Positions 11,925 through 25,309 of a stretch of 64,000 nt of DNA are shown piece after piece (position 1 is the stretch's first letter; each line of letters opens with the position of its first letter). The notes beneath the pieces were generated by a model. The model searched no databases and was not told the DNA's origin. It worked only from the letters and a program-made list of their open reading frames with translations. Made by a program: the position numbers and the translations under genes. The stretch spans positions 18,178,358 through 18,242,357 of the forward strand of contig OY365810.1 in NCBI GenBank assembly GCA_959347315.1, written 5' to 3'. Origin of the DNA: Bimastos eiseni. Its lineage: Eukaryota > Annelida > Clitellata > Crassiclitellata > Lumbricidae.

Positions 11925-13584
11925 TGCAGAGAGTCGATTTCAAACAGCTGATCGATGAATGCAAAAACTGATCGATCACATAATCGCAATTTTAGCAGTT
12001 TGTCGATAGAGACGAAAGGACGGACTTACGCCGAATCCATGCGGATGTCGACTAATTGCGGCTCTCTCAAGTGAAAGTGCGTTCCCAATGAACACAGTCA
12101 AATCATTTATTTATAGGAATAATCTACACAGCAGTTAATTAGCATAGCAAGGGTTTAAAGTGGTTGAGGAGACGTTTAGTCTGTGCTAAAACCACTGGCA
12201 ACTCGATTTGGAGTTTCATTACATTTTGTGAGATTTGAGAATCAATATTTCAGTAAGTTGAGCACAAATGAACCAGAAAATCCGGATTTTTGGACGTTTC
12301 GTTCTATTGAAGGCGACAGATGCCGCACTGTGAGGCTGCGGTGGAAAGGCATTTGTTTGGATCGAAAACAAACGTAAAGCGAAATTGAAAAATAACGAAC
12401 CGGTTATAAGGGATTCGAGTGTCGTTCATAATGATTCCTTCGATACGAAAGAAAGTAGGCCTATAATATAGGCTACTTAACTCGACGGAATATCTTAGCA
12501 GGAAAAGTGGATCAGCATAGCGTCCCTTCGACAGGACCGTATACATAGACGGAGCTAGAATTCGTTTGAAGACTACACTGACTATTTGTAGACAGGAACC
12601 CGCGTAATTCGCCTGAATTCATCTAATTAGGTTTTTAGGTCCATACTTTTCGCAGTTGTTCAGTGTCTTGGTACCAAATCCCAATCGGATCAATTCGGTC
12701 AGTATAATTCGTACAATGAATATTAATGGTTTATTGTAACTGTATTTTGCTCTCAGAAAGTCGTGAAGCGCCACTGTAAAAAGGTCAGCGGCGCTACATA
12801 TAGGTAAGTTTTCAGATGGTTGTGCAACGGATAAGAGTGATACCAAGCAGCTCTAACCGCAGGTTCTGACGAAGACGATTCCAGTTTGATTGGTCATCAA
12901 AGGCAAAACTTCTGCTCTGAACCGTCGCTCTATTCTTTTCGAGGAGCGACCAAGATGCCACAGGCAGCCGACCGTAACGAAGCCCAGCCAGGTAGAAAGA
13001 AGATCGGATGAGTGCAAAAAGTGGCTAAACAGGACGGAGTTGAGCCGACAGGAGAGTTGCGCTTGAAAGTACGTATAAATGCCTAAACTAGAAAACAGCG
13101 AAGGGAGACCAGAATGAAATCGGATAAATTGACATATCTCGGGATGACGCTTATTACACGGACGACGGCTTCAAGAAATGGATGATGGAGAACTTAAGGC
13201 GATGGAACGCCATAATTATCAATATTAACTGGACACAGCTGCCAAGATGAACTGACTCTTGTTCCAATGAAGACGAAGCAGATTTGAGGATATCGAAAAG
13301 TGCAGAATCGACGTAGCCTCCAGAATCCGTCCGACCATCGTCTCCTATCTTGCTTTCAATGCTTTATGAACAAAGGTTTGAGTCTCTTTAATATATGGAT
13401 GGATCGAAGCAACCAATGGTTAGAGAACCCTGCGGATAGATTCACGGAGAACAGAATATACAGAAACGGGGCAGAAGCAGAACCTTCGATCTATTTTTCT
13501 TGTCTATTGTTTCTCCTCTTTTTTCTCTCAATCTCGTTTCCTTTTCTTTCTTCCTTTCTCTCCTCACGTTATCTCACAACCGCT
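11925..13584. other. Intergenic
   Basis: No conserved domain, repeat ends or RNA gene recognised. TAGGCCTA at 12456-12463. 13490-13570 is pyrimidine-rich. Confidence 0.4.
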
Positions 13585-14038
13585 CAGTGGCGTAGCTGCC
13601 TCTGTAGCGCCTTAATTGGAGCGAACCTTGCTCAAACGTCCTCCCACTGAGCACCATTCTCAGTATCTCATGAAGAAGTAACAGAAAAGATACAACTACA
13701 CAACTGTTATTCTGTCTTTCTGCACTTTCTCATTGAAGTTACTGACATTGAAGGTTGTTTATACTTCCGCCTAATGTACGGACCGGACGCGCACTGCTAT
13801 TAAATAATGCGTGATAAATACCAAGTTCACGTTTCGCGAATCTACGTATACGCTTTCGTCAGACGCGTATGGGCTACGACATTAATTAATTAATTAATTT
13901 GTGAATTTGTTAATCTAACCATCGATCGAAATTATATGAAAAAATAATTTTACATCTGCCGAGGAGGCGCCCCTCAGCTCTTGCCTCTTGGTACCCTAGA
14001 GCAATTGCTCCATTTCGTACCATGGCGCTACGCCACTG
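13585..14038. mobile_element. hAT-like MITE (454 bp)
   Basis: Begins CAGTGGCGTAGC and ends GCTACGCCACTG, a 12-bp perfect terminal inverted repeat of the CAGTGG type common in hAT elements. No transposase; the interior has (TTAA)n-type sequence. Flanking octamers caaccgct and gtcccgtt match at only 4 of 8 positions, so a target duplication is not demonstrated; the copy may be old. Confidence 0.6.
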
Positions 14039-14089
14039 GTCCCGTTCTCTTTTTATCTGGTTTGCATTATATTCTTTCTCATTCACCTT

Positions 14090-14735
<646 letters not shown>

Positions 14736-15534
14736 TCATCTCTGCAATAATTATTTGTGTCGGTTGTTCGGCATTTCATGCGTTCGACTATTTACTGCGC
14801 GGCTTTAATGGGATTAAGGCGGAGTGGTCGTCATCTTCTCTTTATGACGAAACCAACCGAACTATGACGCGCTCATAGCTGCTGCTTATGGTGTGCTCTT
14901 TCCTTCTCTTAGTCCTTCTCCATTCATCCAATCCCTCTTCTTTACGTTGAGGTCTTATCGTCAACTTTCGAGTGCTAGCTGGCTCCGTTTATTCGCCCTT
15001 CTCTTCATCATCACCCTTCTTTTATTTTCTTTCTTCTCCTCAATCGTATCGTAAGCGACCGATGCTTTATGGTAGCATCCTAATGATTTTTTCCAGATAA
15101 ATCGCTCAGACCAGACGAAAACCCTGCGATACCTGTACTTCCTTGATGCTGTAAACGTAGTAAGTGACGATGACGTGAGAAGCGGTTGACTTCCTCATTG
15201 ATATGACTATATTTTGATGGGAAGACGTCCTTTGCATTCATGGATGCAAACAGGTGGAAGGGTCTCACAGGACTACATAATATTATATATGGGATCACAT
15301 TAATCGGAACAGGTTATAAACTGGCGACATAATTGCTACACATTACTTATACAGACCTATGTGCAAATTCACGGGCGACGCGTTGGTGTAGGTGGGTGTG
15401 TGTATCTCGGTGTCAACTGAAAGTCACGACACTCCAGTCAATTGAAACAGACAGTAGAGAATTATCAACCGGTTTACTCTCAAACGACCTTTAAGTCGTA
15501 AGCATCGCATATTATGTAGATCTAATAGAATACA
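14736..15534. other. Intergenic
   Basis: Pyrimidine-rich near 14890-15045; no gene recognised. Confidence 0.4.
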
Positions 15535-15612
15535 AATTGTCAATGTAGAGCGTGTAGAGCGTGCAGAGCATCTACATGCTCTGCACGCTCTACACGCTCT
15601 ACATTGACAATT
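15535..15612. repeat. Perfect 37-bp inverted repeat, 4-base loop
   Basis: Two exactly complementary 37-base arms (15535-15571 and 15576-15612) around the loop CTAC. The arms contain the words gtagagcgt and gcagagcat. As RNA this would be a pre-miRNA-sized perfect hairpin; as DNA a cruciform. The following 15622-15660 has direct copies of gcgtgtaga, so the palindrome seems to derive from an inverted 9-base minisatellite. No expression evidence. Confidence 0.95.
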
Positions 15613-15621
15613 GACATTAGC

Positions 15622-15660
15622 AGCGTGTAGACCGTGTAGAGCGTGTAGAGCGTGTAGACA
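15622..15660 (+). repeat. 9-bp direct repeats beside the hairpin
   Basis: About four copies of gcgtgtaga with one accgtgtaga variant, sharing the word found in both hairpin arms. Confidence 0.8.
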
Positions 15661-16968
15661 GCGTTGTCATTGCCAGATAAGATCGACTACAACTTTGACG
15701 TCGAGCGTCCGACACCGAGATCTAGGCTTACTGTCTTTTCAGTCGACATATATCAGGACCTCTGATCATATGACATCTGGTGTCACGAGGTGTCGTTTAA
15801 CCCATGGCTGCTGACTTCACGCCCATGAAAACGCTTCTTGAGTACATAAATTATATTCACAGTTTGTATCATATACATTGCATTGTTAATTGAGTGACCT
15901 TCTGAAAAGGTATTATTGAGTTTGCATTGACGACATTCACAAACATTCTACCACTGCCTCAAAACTATGGTCTAAGAGGCGATTTTAAGAAGAACTGTAA
16001 TATAGAGTTATATTAATTGATCTGCCCACAACTAACACAATAATAGTGTTAATAGAATTGTTCTCATGGTCTTAAGTAGCAACAGGAGAGAACCAGCGTT
16101 TGTTAGACAAGAAGACTGCGGAAGTAAATTCAAAGAATTGGGCGCCGACTCTGAGACATGTTTCTTACCTTTGACGCATCACAATCGGATTATATATATG
16201 TGAACCAAATGAAAGGGCTCTTCTGTCAAGTGAGCAGATGAATCGATCGACCATTCTAAGCAATTTATCAATATGAAAGATGGCACAATGTTATGCTTGT
16301 GCGACAGATAGGTTTATATAAACTCCTGAGAAGAGAGTTTACTCTGTCATACTCTGCGATTTCCTCGCAGTTTCAACATTTGCCCAATCTACTATGTAAG
16401 TTTCATTTCGGTAATCAAGTCTTCTGAAATGATCTCAACTTGAAATGATCTCAACTAACTGCACAGAATCCAATGCAGACCATTGCATCGATGCCAGGCG
16501 AGTTTAGACGAAGAACCACAGCAAATCCACAGAGAAGACGTTCGAAGAACAGCCAGATAACTACGTCTCTTTGAGTTTAAGCAACTTTTTATTTCGCTTT
16601 TCCTCCTTTACATGCTTTTAAGCCAGTCAGACGATTATCTTTTTCGCTAATTGGCTCAAACTCACCACCATTCGATCGATTGATCATTCATTAGTACATT
16701 TCTTATCAGTGTGATTAATTACTGCATCCTTTCAGTTAATACTCAGTTATAGGTTCATGGTTGCAACATAATTCAAGTCGGTGGTTGTTTCCTTGCGGCC
16801 ATGCACAACTGAAAGCATCCTGATAAGTGACATTAATCAAATTAGTAGTAGTCGTTGCACTTCTTCTCTTCGTCTTCCAGTTCTTATTCTTCTTCTTCCT
16901 CCTCCTCCTCCTCCTCCTCTTCATCATCATCATCATCATCATCATCTCCTGCACTACTGTTAGACCTA
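15661..16968. other. Intergenic with small repeats
   Basis: A direct 17-base duplication (tgaaatgatctcaact) at about 16425-16457. 16860-16950 is a CTT/CTC/CAT trinucleotide block. No gene recognised. Confidence 0.45.
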
Positions 16969-16976
16969 CACTTAGC

Positions 16977-17672
16977 CATGGGCGTCCGCAGGAATTTTTC
17001 CAGGGGGGCGCAAAATTTCAAATAGTTGTCTTGACTCATTGGGCTTAAACAGGATGTCGAGGGTAACCGAACACTCCACCTTCGATGTTCGCTCCCTCGC
17101 TCCCTAATTTAAGTACCGTAAGCAACCAGGCTTCCACTTTAGGCCGTACTTAGAAGTTCACCAGTTGTAACGATTATGCGTGTGCACGCATTACGTCGCG
17201 CACACAATAAACTTCGCGGTGACGGGCAAGACATGTATTACATATATTAGATTTTTGTCCTTGCATTCAAAGTTAAAAGTCGGCGCCTATGACATAGGCC
17301 TACACAGCTAACACAAAGGGGAAAATCGTTAGTTGATAAAAATTATTAAACTTAGTTGTCGAAACTGAGAGTAGAGGCCAAACGCCGGCACACTCTCAAT
17401 TTTATCAAAGGTCTAATACTCGCCAAGCTCATTTCCATGTAAAGGAGCTGCGGCTGTCATAATTTGATAAGATTGAGGCCTATTACACCCAGCTTCAGAA
17501 TTGGAGTATAGTTTGGCGCAAATATTAACCTAGGCCTACTGTATTTCAATCCCTCAGAGTAGACCTAACATGAGCAAGCATAACCAGTGTTAGGGAAGAA
17601 CATGGATAATTAATCAGGGACAGTCGCTCCAGCCAGTTATGTATGTTTATATACATATAAATTCCTATATAC

Positions 17673-17711
<39 letters not shown>

Positions 17712-18203
17712 GTCCAGACTAAGCGATTCAACTGCTATCTCGCAGCCATCTGCTAAAATCAACAAGTTGTCAACAACTTGAGAGTTGCTGTTAAAAGAAA
17801 TGCGATACCAATTGCATGTATATCCGATATCTCGCCGTCTAGGTGTTGACAATATGAATTTCCATATTACCAAGATAGGACTCCAGTCTATGCGTTAAAC
17901 TTTAGAAAGAATGCCTACACAAAGATATACATGTACATATGTAGGTCCAACTTGTACAGCGCTGTAGGACAATATTTTAACGGTCGGTACACCTTAGGGC
18001 CTACCAATTATTAATCCTACGCTTCTATTGTTAATTTTAAATAATTGCCTAAAGATTTTAAAGTTTTCCGATCATCACGTTGAAAAATGTGTCAAAATAA
18101 TCATTATAACCAAATTATCAAATTTCTCTGCAATTTCTGCAAATATGCGCAAAATCCAGGGGGCGCACATGCGTCGCCTTGCGCCCCACTGCGGACGCCC
18201 ATG
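16977..18203. mobile_element. hAT-type non-autonomous transposon with perfect 8-bp duplication
   Basis: The element starts CATGGGCGTCCGCAG and ends with its exact complement; subterminal sequence (CAGGGGGGCGCA / TGCGCCCCCTGG) is also related. It is flanked by identical octamers CACTTAGC at 16969-16976 and 18204-18211, the duplication length of hAT elements. Length is 1,227 bp. No transposase frame, so it depends on a partner. The interior has an (AT)n run near 17676-17710 and two TAGGCCTA words (17295, 17531). Confidence 0.85.
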
Positions 18204-18211
18204 CACTTAGC

Positions 18212-19230
18212 GTTAGCAGCAGGCTTCATATATAGTCAGCTAGCTGCATTGGGGCAGCAACCCCTTTCGCGTTACCTGGACTTGAGTTGTTGAAGTAGCG
18301 ATAAGATAATCGCTTTCCCGTATTCTGCGCAGGTTATATGAGTCTATTTAACAACTGGTAGGAACCGTCGTCTCTTAATCGTATGTCTTCTTCTCCTCTC
18401 TTCCTTCCATCCTTTCTATTTCTTCATTCCTTCTATTCTTTCTGTTTCTCTCTTCCTTCCATCCTCTATGTTTCTCTCTTTCCTTTTCCTAAGTTCGTCA
18501 GCATCCTCAGCCGCATTATGTGCCGAAGCATCGCTAGAGGCATCATGACAATTGACAACAACTGTTCGTCACTAAGCGATATCAGAATCCGTCTGCAGAC
18601 TTCAACTGATCGATCGATCTCTGTCGCTCTTCTGTTTCCTCAATCTCCTCGAAACACGATACTCATGCGTAAAGTTATTTACTAAGTTATTTATTTACTA
18701 AAGTTATTTACTAGGCTTTTCAATATATGAAATATTAGACCAGTTAATATAGGAACTAACACGACATAATTGTTAGCAATATTTTAACTTGTCTTAAAGT
18801 TATATCCCGAAGAAAGGCTTAAGTAGCATGGCGCTTCGTTGAGTTTAATGGCAATATCTAGATGAGGTACCCTGCTGATGAGGACCCTGGTTGCGAGCGA
18901 CAGATACATAGCGTAGACCACATGTTATGCATTTGTTGATGGCCTCGTGGGGAGGGGGAAGAATAAAGCGAACTTACCCTCCAACACAAAGTGGTGGAGG
19001 GTGAGTGGGGGTCAACGGTGAACTGCCTCATGCAATATATTCACATGTCCTTTCTTTCTCATGAAGCATCTTCGATCTGCTCGTTGGTCTCCTAGTCATG
19101 CTCAATGTTGCTCATGCTCCAACCTCTTGTGAGTCTTGTACTGTCACCTGTCTTAGCCCATCATGAGGCTCCACTGAGTTTAATGACAAGCCAGGAGTCA
19201 TCTGTCTATCTGTCTCTAGGCCTCTACTTG
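18212..19230. other. Intergenic
   Basis: CTTCC-rich stretch at 18385-18490 and a ccctcc...ggaggg stretch near 18940-19010. No gene recognised. Confidence 0.4.
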
Positions 19231-19234
19231 GTTA

Positions 19235-19323
19235 AAGGACAATAACCCCCGGACAATTACCCCCGGACAATAACCCCCCGTACGAACAACCCCCGGACAA
19301 TAACCCGCGGACAATAATCCCCG
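19235..19323. repeat. 14-16 bp C-rich repeat (ggacaataaccccc)n
   Basis: About six imperfect units, each ending in a run of four to six C. The minus strand therefore has at least four G-tracts spaced about 10 bases apart. Confidence 0.85.
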
Positions 19324-19439
19324 AGTTATTGGTAAGACTCAAGGTTAGGAATAGCACCCCTTATCAGAAAGCCTATGACCATCATAGGCCTTTCTGATGA
19401 GGGATGAGCATGAATGAGGCGGAAACAAAAGCCCGATGA

Positions 19440-20100
19440 AGCTTTACAACGATGCGGCTTCTCTTTCTCCTGCTTTTTCTTTTCTTCTTCGTCATCATCT
19501 TCTTCTTGTTTTACTTTCCTTCTTCTCTCTTCTTCTCTCCTTCTTTCTTTTCCATTCTTCTTCCTTTTCCATTTCTTGTCTTCTTTTCTTTCCTTCTTCT
19601 TTTCCTTTTGATTCTTCTTTTTCAGCTCAACCATCATCATATTCAGCAATCTCTCATTCCTGTTCTTGTTCAACTACTCCACTTTCTTCTTATCGTTTTT
19701 CATCATCATCTTTTCCGTGTCTTTTTCTTGATCTTCCTTCTCCACTTCCTCTTCTCCTTTATAGCTTTCTTCTTTTTCCTTCTATTCTACTTAATCTTTT
19801 TCTTCTTTCTCCTTCTATTCTTCTCAATCCTTTTCTTCTTTTTTCTTCTACTCTTCTGAATCCATTTCTTCTTTTTCCTTCTATTCTTCCTAATTCATTT
19901 CTTCTTTTTCCTTCTATTCTTCTTAATTCATTTCTTCTTTTTCTTCTCGTTCTTCATCATATTCATTTTCTTCTTATTCTTGTTCTTCAACTCATCCTTA
20001 TTTATTCTTATTCATTATTCTTTATTCATCTTTCCCCTCCACTTCTTCTTTTCCCTCTTCCACCAGTAATCCAGCCTTCTTTCATCACCTCCAACATGAC
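19440..20100 (+). repeat. Long pyrimidine-strand tract (TTCTTCC-rich)
   Basis: About 650 bases almost free of purine runs, built from ttcttctttt and ccttctattctt words. All three plus frames stay open for long distances (SFLLFPSI-type), which is compositional and not coding. Confidence 0.85.
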
Positions 20101-23100
20101 CTGAGTCACACGTAATGTTGCCAGTCCTTTGAGCTTTGGGAACGAAATTGCATTATTCTGTTTATAATTTCTTTAGCGCTTATAGTATTTGCATGATCTT
20201 ATTGACGACGGCGGGAGCGGTGTGCGTTTGGAAGATCTTCTGATCTGCTTCGAATTCGATTACATCGATAGATAGGAAGAGGAACGGATTCTGGGTTGGA
20301 GAAGGACAACCATCGACCTCACCTACCAACCCTCTTACCCACAATCCCTCATCTCACTCTCCACTTCTTTACCCTCAACTTTCTACCACGTCTTCTCATC
20401 TACGTCTTCTCCTTCTCTGGCAATATCTTCTCTACTATAGTCTCTCTTGTCTCGTAATTAGAACATGATCGCGGCTGGATAACGATTAGTAAAGTGTGAT
20501 GAACGATTACATACGAACAAGACAATAATTACTATTCTACTTCATGCATTATATATGTATATATATGTATATATAATATATATCATAGATATTACTATGC
20601 AAATTATATGTATATATAATATATATATATATATATGTAATTTCGTTATTCCTGAAGATATAAAAATGTAGTGATGACATCATCCGCGATACGTAATTCT
20701 GGTTCTTTACTACGGCGTCGATGTAACCGGATAAATTATCTGTTGATCTGTTTTGGATCCTTTTATAGGTCGTTCGTTCTCTGTGCGTTCGGTGGATGCG
20801 TCGGGAGTCAATTCGATCCAGGTGTCGTTCTATTAATTGCCTAAATTGATTTATTCTCTTATACATATTCCATTCAGTTCCGTCCTATAATAACTGCAGG
20901 CGCCTTCTTTATTTATACACTCACCCGTCCAACTGAATGCGTCACTCGTTTGTATCATTATGCTTGTATTAATTATTAATTATTATATTACGTTCTGTCT
21001 TTCCTTCAAGTTTTTTCATGCAGTGTTTAAGCTAAGATTGCAGATCTGTGTCATTTTACACAGGATTCGAAATTTGAATTATGACAATGGCTTACCTTTA
21101 CCTTTACGAGACCAGCTAGCAACGAAATCTACATGTAATTAACATTTGCAATCAAATGCACAAATGTTGAGGATAGATTCCAGATGTTCAATAATTCAAA
21201 TATGTTATTTGCTCTATAGAAAAAGTAGGCTAAGCTTAAGTCGAATAATGGCGAAATTGAGATTATTTCATTTTTTACAACAGTAAATAACCTTTCTAAC
21301 GGTGTAAAATTTATTAAGATATCTCCAGTAGAACCAAAGTTATACCTATTTGAAGTTTTAGATCACGAAAATACCGAAATCTAGAAAATCGCAATAATTG
21401 TATCCACCAGAGAGTATCTGACAACGTACATTAGTCTTCAAATAACTCTTCAATGCTTCCGCAGAACACACAGATGACAAATTCGATTTCTCAAGCATAT
21501 TATGCCCCTCAGAAATCGGCATGTTATGTTTCCTGAGATTGCTTTCAAACGTTTGCGCGAACAACATATAGGGCCTACGCTTAAAAATCCTCCGCGAAGG
21601 GCTTTATAGCAAAAAACATTCCAGGAGTGGCATTTTCCACTTAATACACTGGATTTCCATGCAGCAAAGAACAATGGGCAAAATGCGTTTTCTAGCTAGC
21701 AAAAAATTACACTTAGATCAGTCGACCTCACATCTCATGCTAGCAAATATCAATAAGTCGATCATTGGATGAACCCACACGCTGATGACTCAGTCTCGCG
21801 CCAGAACAGATCTGCTGATCCGGGCTTTGATCTCCAATGATCCAATGATCCACGGCACAGTTCCGTGCGTTCTGTCAATTCTCTTTAATCTCATTTACAA
21901 TGAAACTTGAAACTCATTTGTTTAATCTTGTTTGCCTTCTTTTGCTTGAGTTCCAGTTTATCTGAATAATCAGATTTCAATCTGGATTTTCTACTGGACT
22001 TTGACTCTGATTACTAGATCACTGAATTAAAGCGACATCTAAACTGCTGAACACTTTGCCAATATATAAAAAAATTCAAATTGAGACAACCGTCCAGGAA
22101 GCAATAAATATCCATTCCAAATAAACTGCACAATTGCGCCCACGACTTTTGTGACTAGGGAGCGTACAGATACTAGTTTCTTCTAGAATACATATTTTAG
22201 CGTTTAAGATCTTTGGCACAAAAATGTCATTCTGTAGAAGGCATGAATTCAGGCGTAGGCCTACACGATGATGAACTATCTATTTGCGTCGAGTCGTATA
22301 AAATCGATTTTTTTGCTGTATTTTCATGCTTTGTCTGAAGCTGGACATCTGAAAATGTAGGAGCGAGGTGCCTAGCAGACCTATGCAGCGTTTTAACGTT
22401 ACTATTAGTGCAATGGAGCTTGGGTGCCTAGATCGGGTTTGGCGCACAGCGGCGAATCTCATTGGTCATATCCCAAACGTACGTTTCGGAGTATATGCGG
22501 AATGTGCATTGTGCAACACAGGCTTCCATTTCTTCAACGGATTGCCTTTAGGGCTTCTGAATTGGTCTGTCGATGCATGGTGATGCATGGAGAACAGAAT
22601 GTTTGCTCAGTCCAGAACTCTTCTGCTGACCCACCGTGGGTTCCAATGGCGATCTGCTCTCCTTCGATTGACTGATCAAGCGGAACTTTTATGCCCTTGC
22701 TTGTTGGCTATTACTAAGCAGCGGCGCTCTTTAACGGTTGGTGACCATAAGACATGGAGTGGACTCGATCCCTATATTCATTCAAGACTCGGCGTACTGC
22801 ACCTAGAATTTACACTAGTATACGCTTGTGACTAATCTGAGACATGTCTTATTTGGCCTTGGTTCGACTGGGTGTGCGTGTAGGGTGTAGAAGGGACAGT
22901 GGGGACACTATGTAAAAACTCCTTGATGATGATATAAATAGCGCTGCAGGCGCTCTATAGGTAGTCGCTCTAATGAAAGAACGAGACGGCTCTGCAGCTC
23001 ATCTCATCTTGGCGTTGTCGCGATCACTTTCAAATAGTCTCCTTAATTAGGCCTAATTATCTTGTGTGATAGTATTACTGGTTTCCTGTATACATGAATC

Positions 23101-24722
23101 GCTAATGAAAAACAAGTGACGTGGGTCCAGCAAAGGCAAAGTTGGTGGATTGGAATATTTCATCTCGTTCGACAGACTCAGTCCAATTGACCTACGACGG
23201 GATATTTATGCGTCTACTTGGACACGAGTACAAGGACACGAGTCACTTGCAGATTCAGAGATTTATGAGGTTTGTTTAGTCGTAACACATTTATTGTCGC
23301 TTTACGAAGTCGTTTATAGATGCAATTGACGATTTGTCATTACTTTCTGAAACGTTTCCATGAATTTTTCACGACTGTTTCCAGTTTTATACAATATTCC
23401 CAGTGTCATCCTTTTAATTAATTTGTACAGTTGCATAGCGCTGCTCTTCGTGGGCGCCAGTGACTTGATCTGCAAACAGGATAGTCTTAAGGCGTCTCCG
23501 GAACTTGGAAGGTGAGAGGGATAGTAATTCCAGGCGCAAGTGGAAGACAGTTTCAAGCTGAGTGGACGACATAGACAAGGTTCAAGGCCTGGGCCGCAGA
23601 AGTGCTCATGTGCGCAACCATTAGGTCGCGATGGGAGGATCGCAGGGAATCCCTTGCGGATAAAGAGGACACCAGCGTACAGGGAACCTTCTAGTTGCCA
23701 CCTCAACTGGGTAATTACGCATAATGGAAAAGGTTTTGAACTGCATACGCCATAAAATAGGGAACACGTGTAGTGAGTCCCGAGTATACAAAGCCTGAAA
23801 TGAGCAAACTTTGCAATATAATACATTCTATTACGGTTTTACCCGCGCAGCAGCATTGAGAATAGACTGAAGTATAAGAGTGTTGTTACTTTGAATGAGT
23901 CTTTGTTTCTCACTTTCCGTCAATTGCGAACAAAGTCAACTCAGTTTCTGCAATCTGCGATAGTAGATCAACAAGATCGGAATGTAACCTTTGTTTAGCA
24001 CAGCTTTGTGAAATATATCATTTCAACCGAAGATAGCGACGCGTCAGCTGATCATTTCAGATGCAACGAACTGTAAGAACGCTGAGGGTCCTACTTAGAC
24101 TAGCTCTACTATTATATCAGACGTTGACGAGTAGATTATGCTAGGGGAAACCAGCTACATATGAAGAGTAGACACATGACAGTTCAGATACAAACTATCT
24201 TTATCAAGTACAAAGAAGAAGAGGTAATAATAATAATATATATATATAATGATTGTGACTAATACATAACTGTTACATGTACTTACTAATGCGAGTATGG
24301 GTGAGATGATAATGTCCAAACCCTAAGATGATACGAGTTGACGAGCCTGACAAGATAGTTAGAGTTCTTCGGAAGTCAGACTGCAAACTTCTTAACAGTG
24401 CTGTAGCTTATAAGAGACTTTCCTCAGCCAAAGAGGTAACGGGCCTATCCTAGATCAGACTACTTTGATTGGCTAGTTACTGACCACTCAAGGATCAACT
24501 ACTGACCACTCTAGCAATGAGGGCTGACTGCAACTGCTAGAGCCTAGACGAGTGACTGACAGAACCTATACTGTCAGAATTAGTGAATGTTCAGCTAAAC
24601 CTAATGTATAATAATGATCTCTATATATATTGTCCAAGGCTATCTATTGTATTGTAAAGTTCATAATAATCACGGTTACAGAACTAAGCGGATGACAGAA
24701 GCATCAAATCGATTCATATTTA
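20101..24722. other. Intergenic, 4.6 kb without a recognised gene
   Basis: (TA)n palindromic runs at 20548-20640. TAGGCCTA at 22256 and 23048. Frames on the minus strand at 23314-23826 and others lack any motif I know. I could not identify a gene, RNA or transposon end in this stretch. Confidence 0.35.
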
Positions 24723-25309
24723 GGGGATGGTGGGGCAAAACGCCCATGGGAGGTAAGACGCCCTTGGGCATTTTTTCAGTCATCTAATATACCGAACCCG
24801 AATTTTAGTTTGAATCACTTTGTTAAATGTATTTCCGGTTGAAAGACAGCTTTCTTTCGTGTTCCCTATGAACAAATCACTCGTTATCAACAAAAGTCTA
24901 ATTTTGCAAAAGCTGATGTAAGCATTCACTGTTTTTAATTTTTCAATATAAATTATTTGGGTTTACTGTTGTCCAAAGATGTTTGTTTTCTTGGATAACT
25001 TAACATTTAGGAATGCTACAGTGCGATTAAACCTGTCATTAAAGTAGTCGTATTAAGCGTATAGTATGGAATGTGGTTACAGGTGCTGGTGAGGTAAGAT
25101 GCCCATGGGCGTCTTGACCACTGGGCATCTTGCCCCATGTGACTGGGCATCGTGCCTCATGTGATTGGGCGTCTTGCCCCATGTGACCACCTCTCATGTA
25201 CACCGAAGGTGCCCCACAATTTTGACACAATTGCAATATTTTTGATAATCTGCTATTTGAAAACATATATTGCACTAAAAACGTCTTAACTGCAGAAAAT
25301 GATATTCTA

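Noticed and set aside
10955..11971. 338- and 310-codon THSL-repeat proteins
   Set aside because: Pure CTCA microsatellite; a 4-base unit keeps every frame open. No flanking coding signal.
19326..20104. 222-codon plus frame and KKKERK-rich minus frame
   Set aside because: Pyrimidine-only tract; stop codons are rare by composition.
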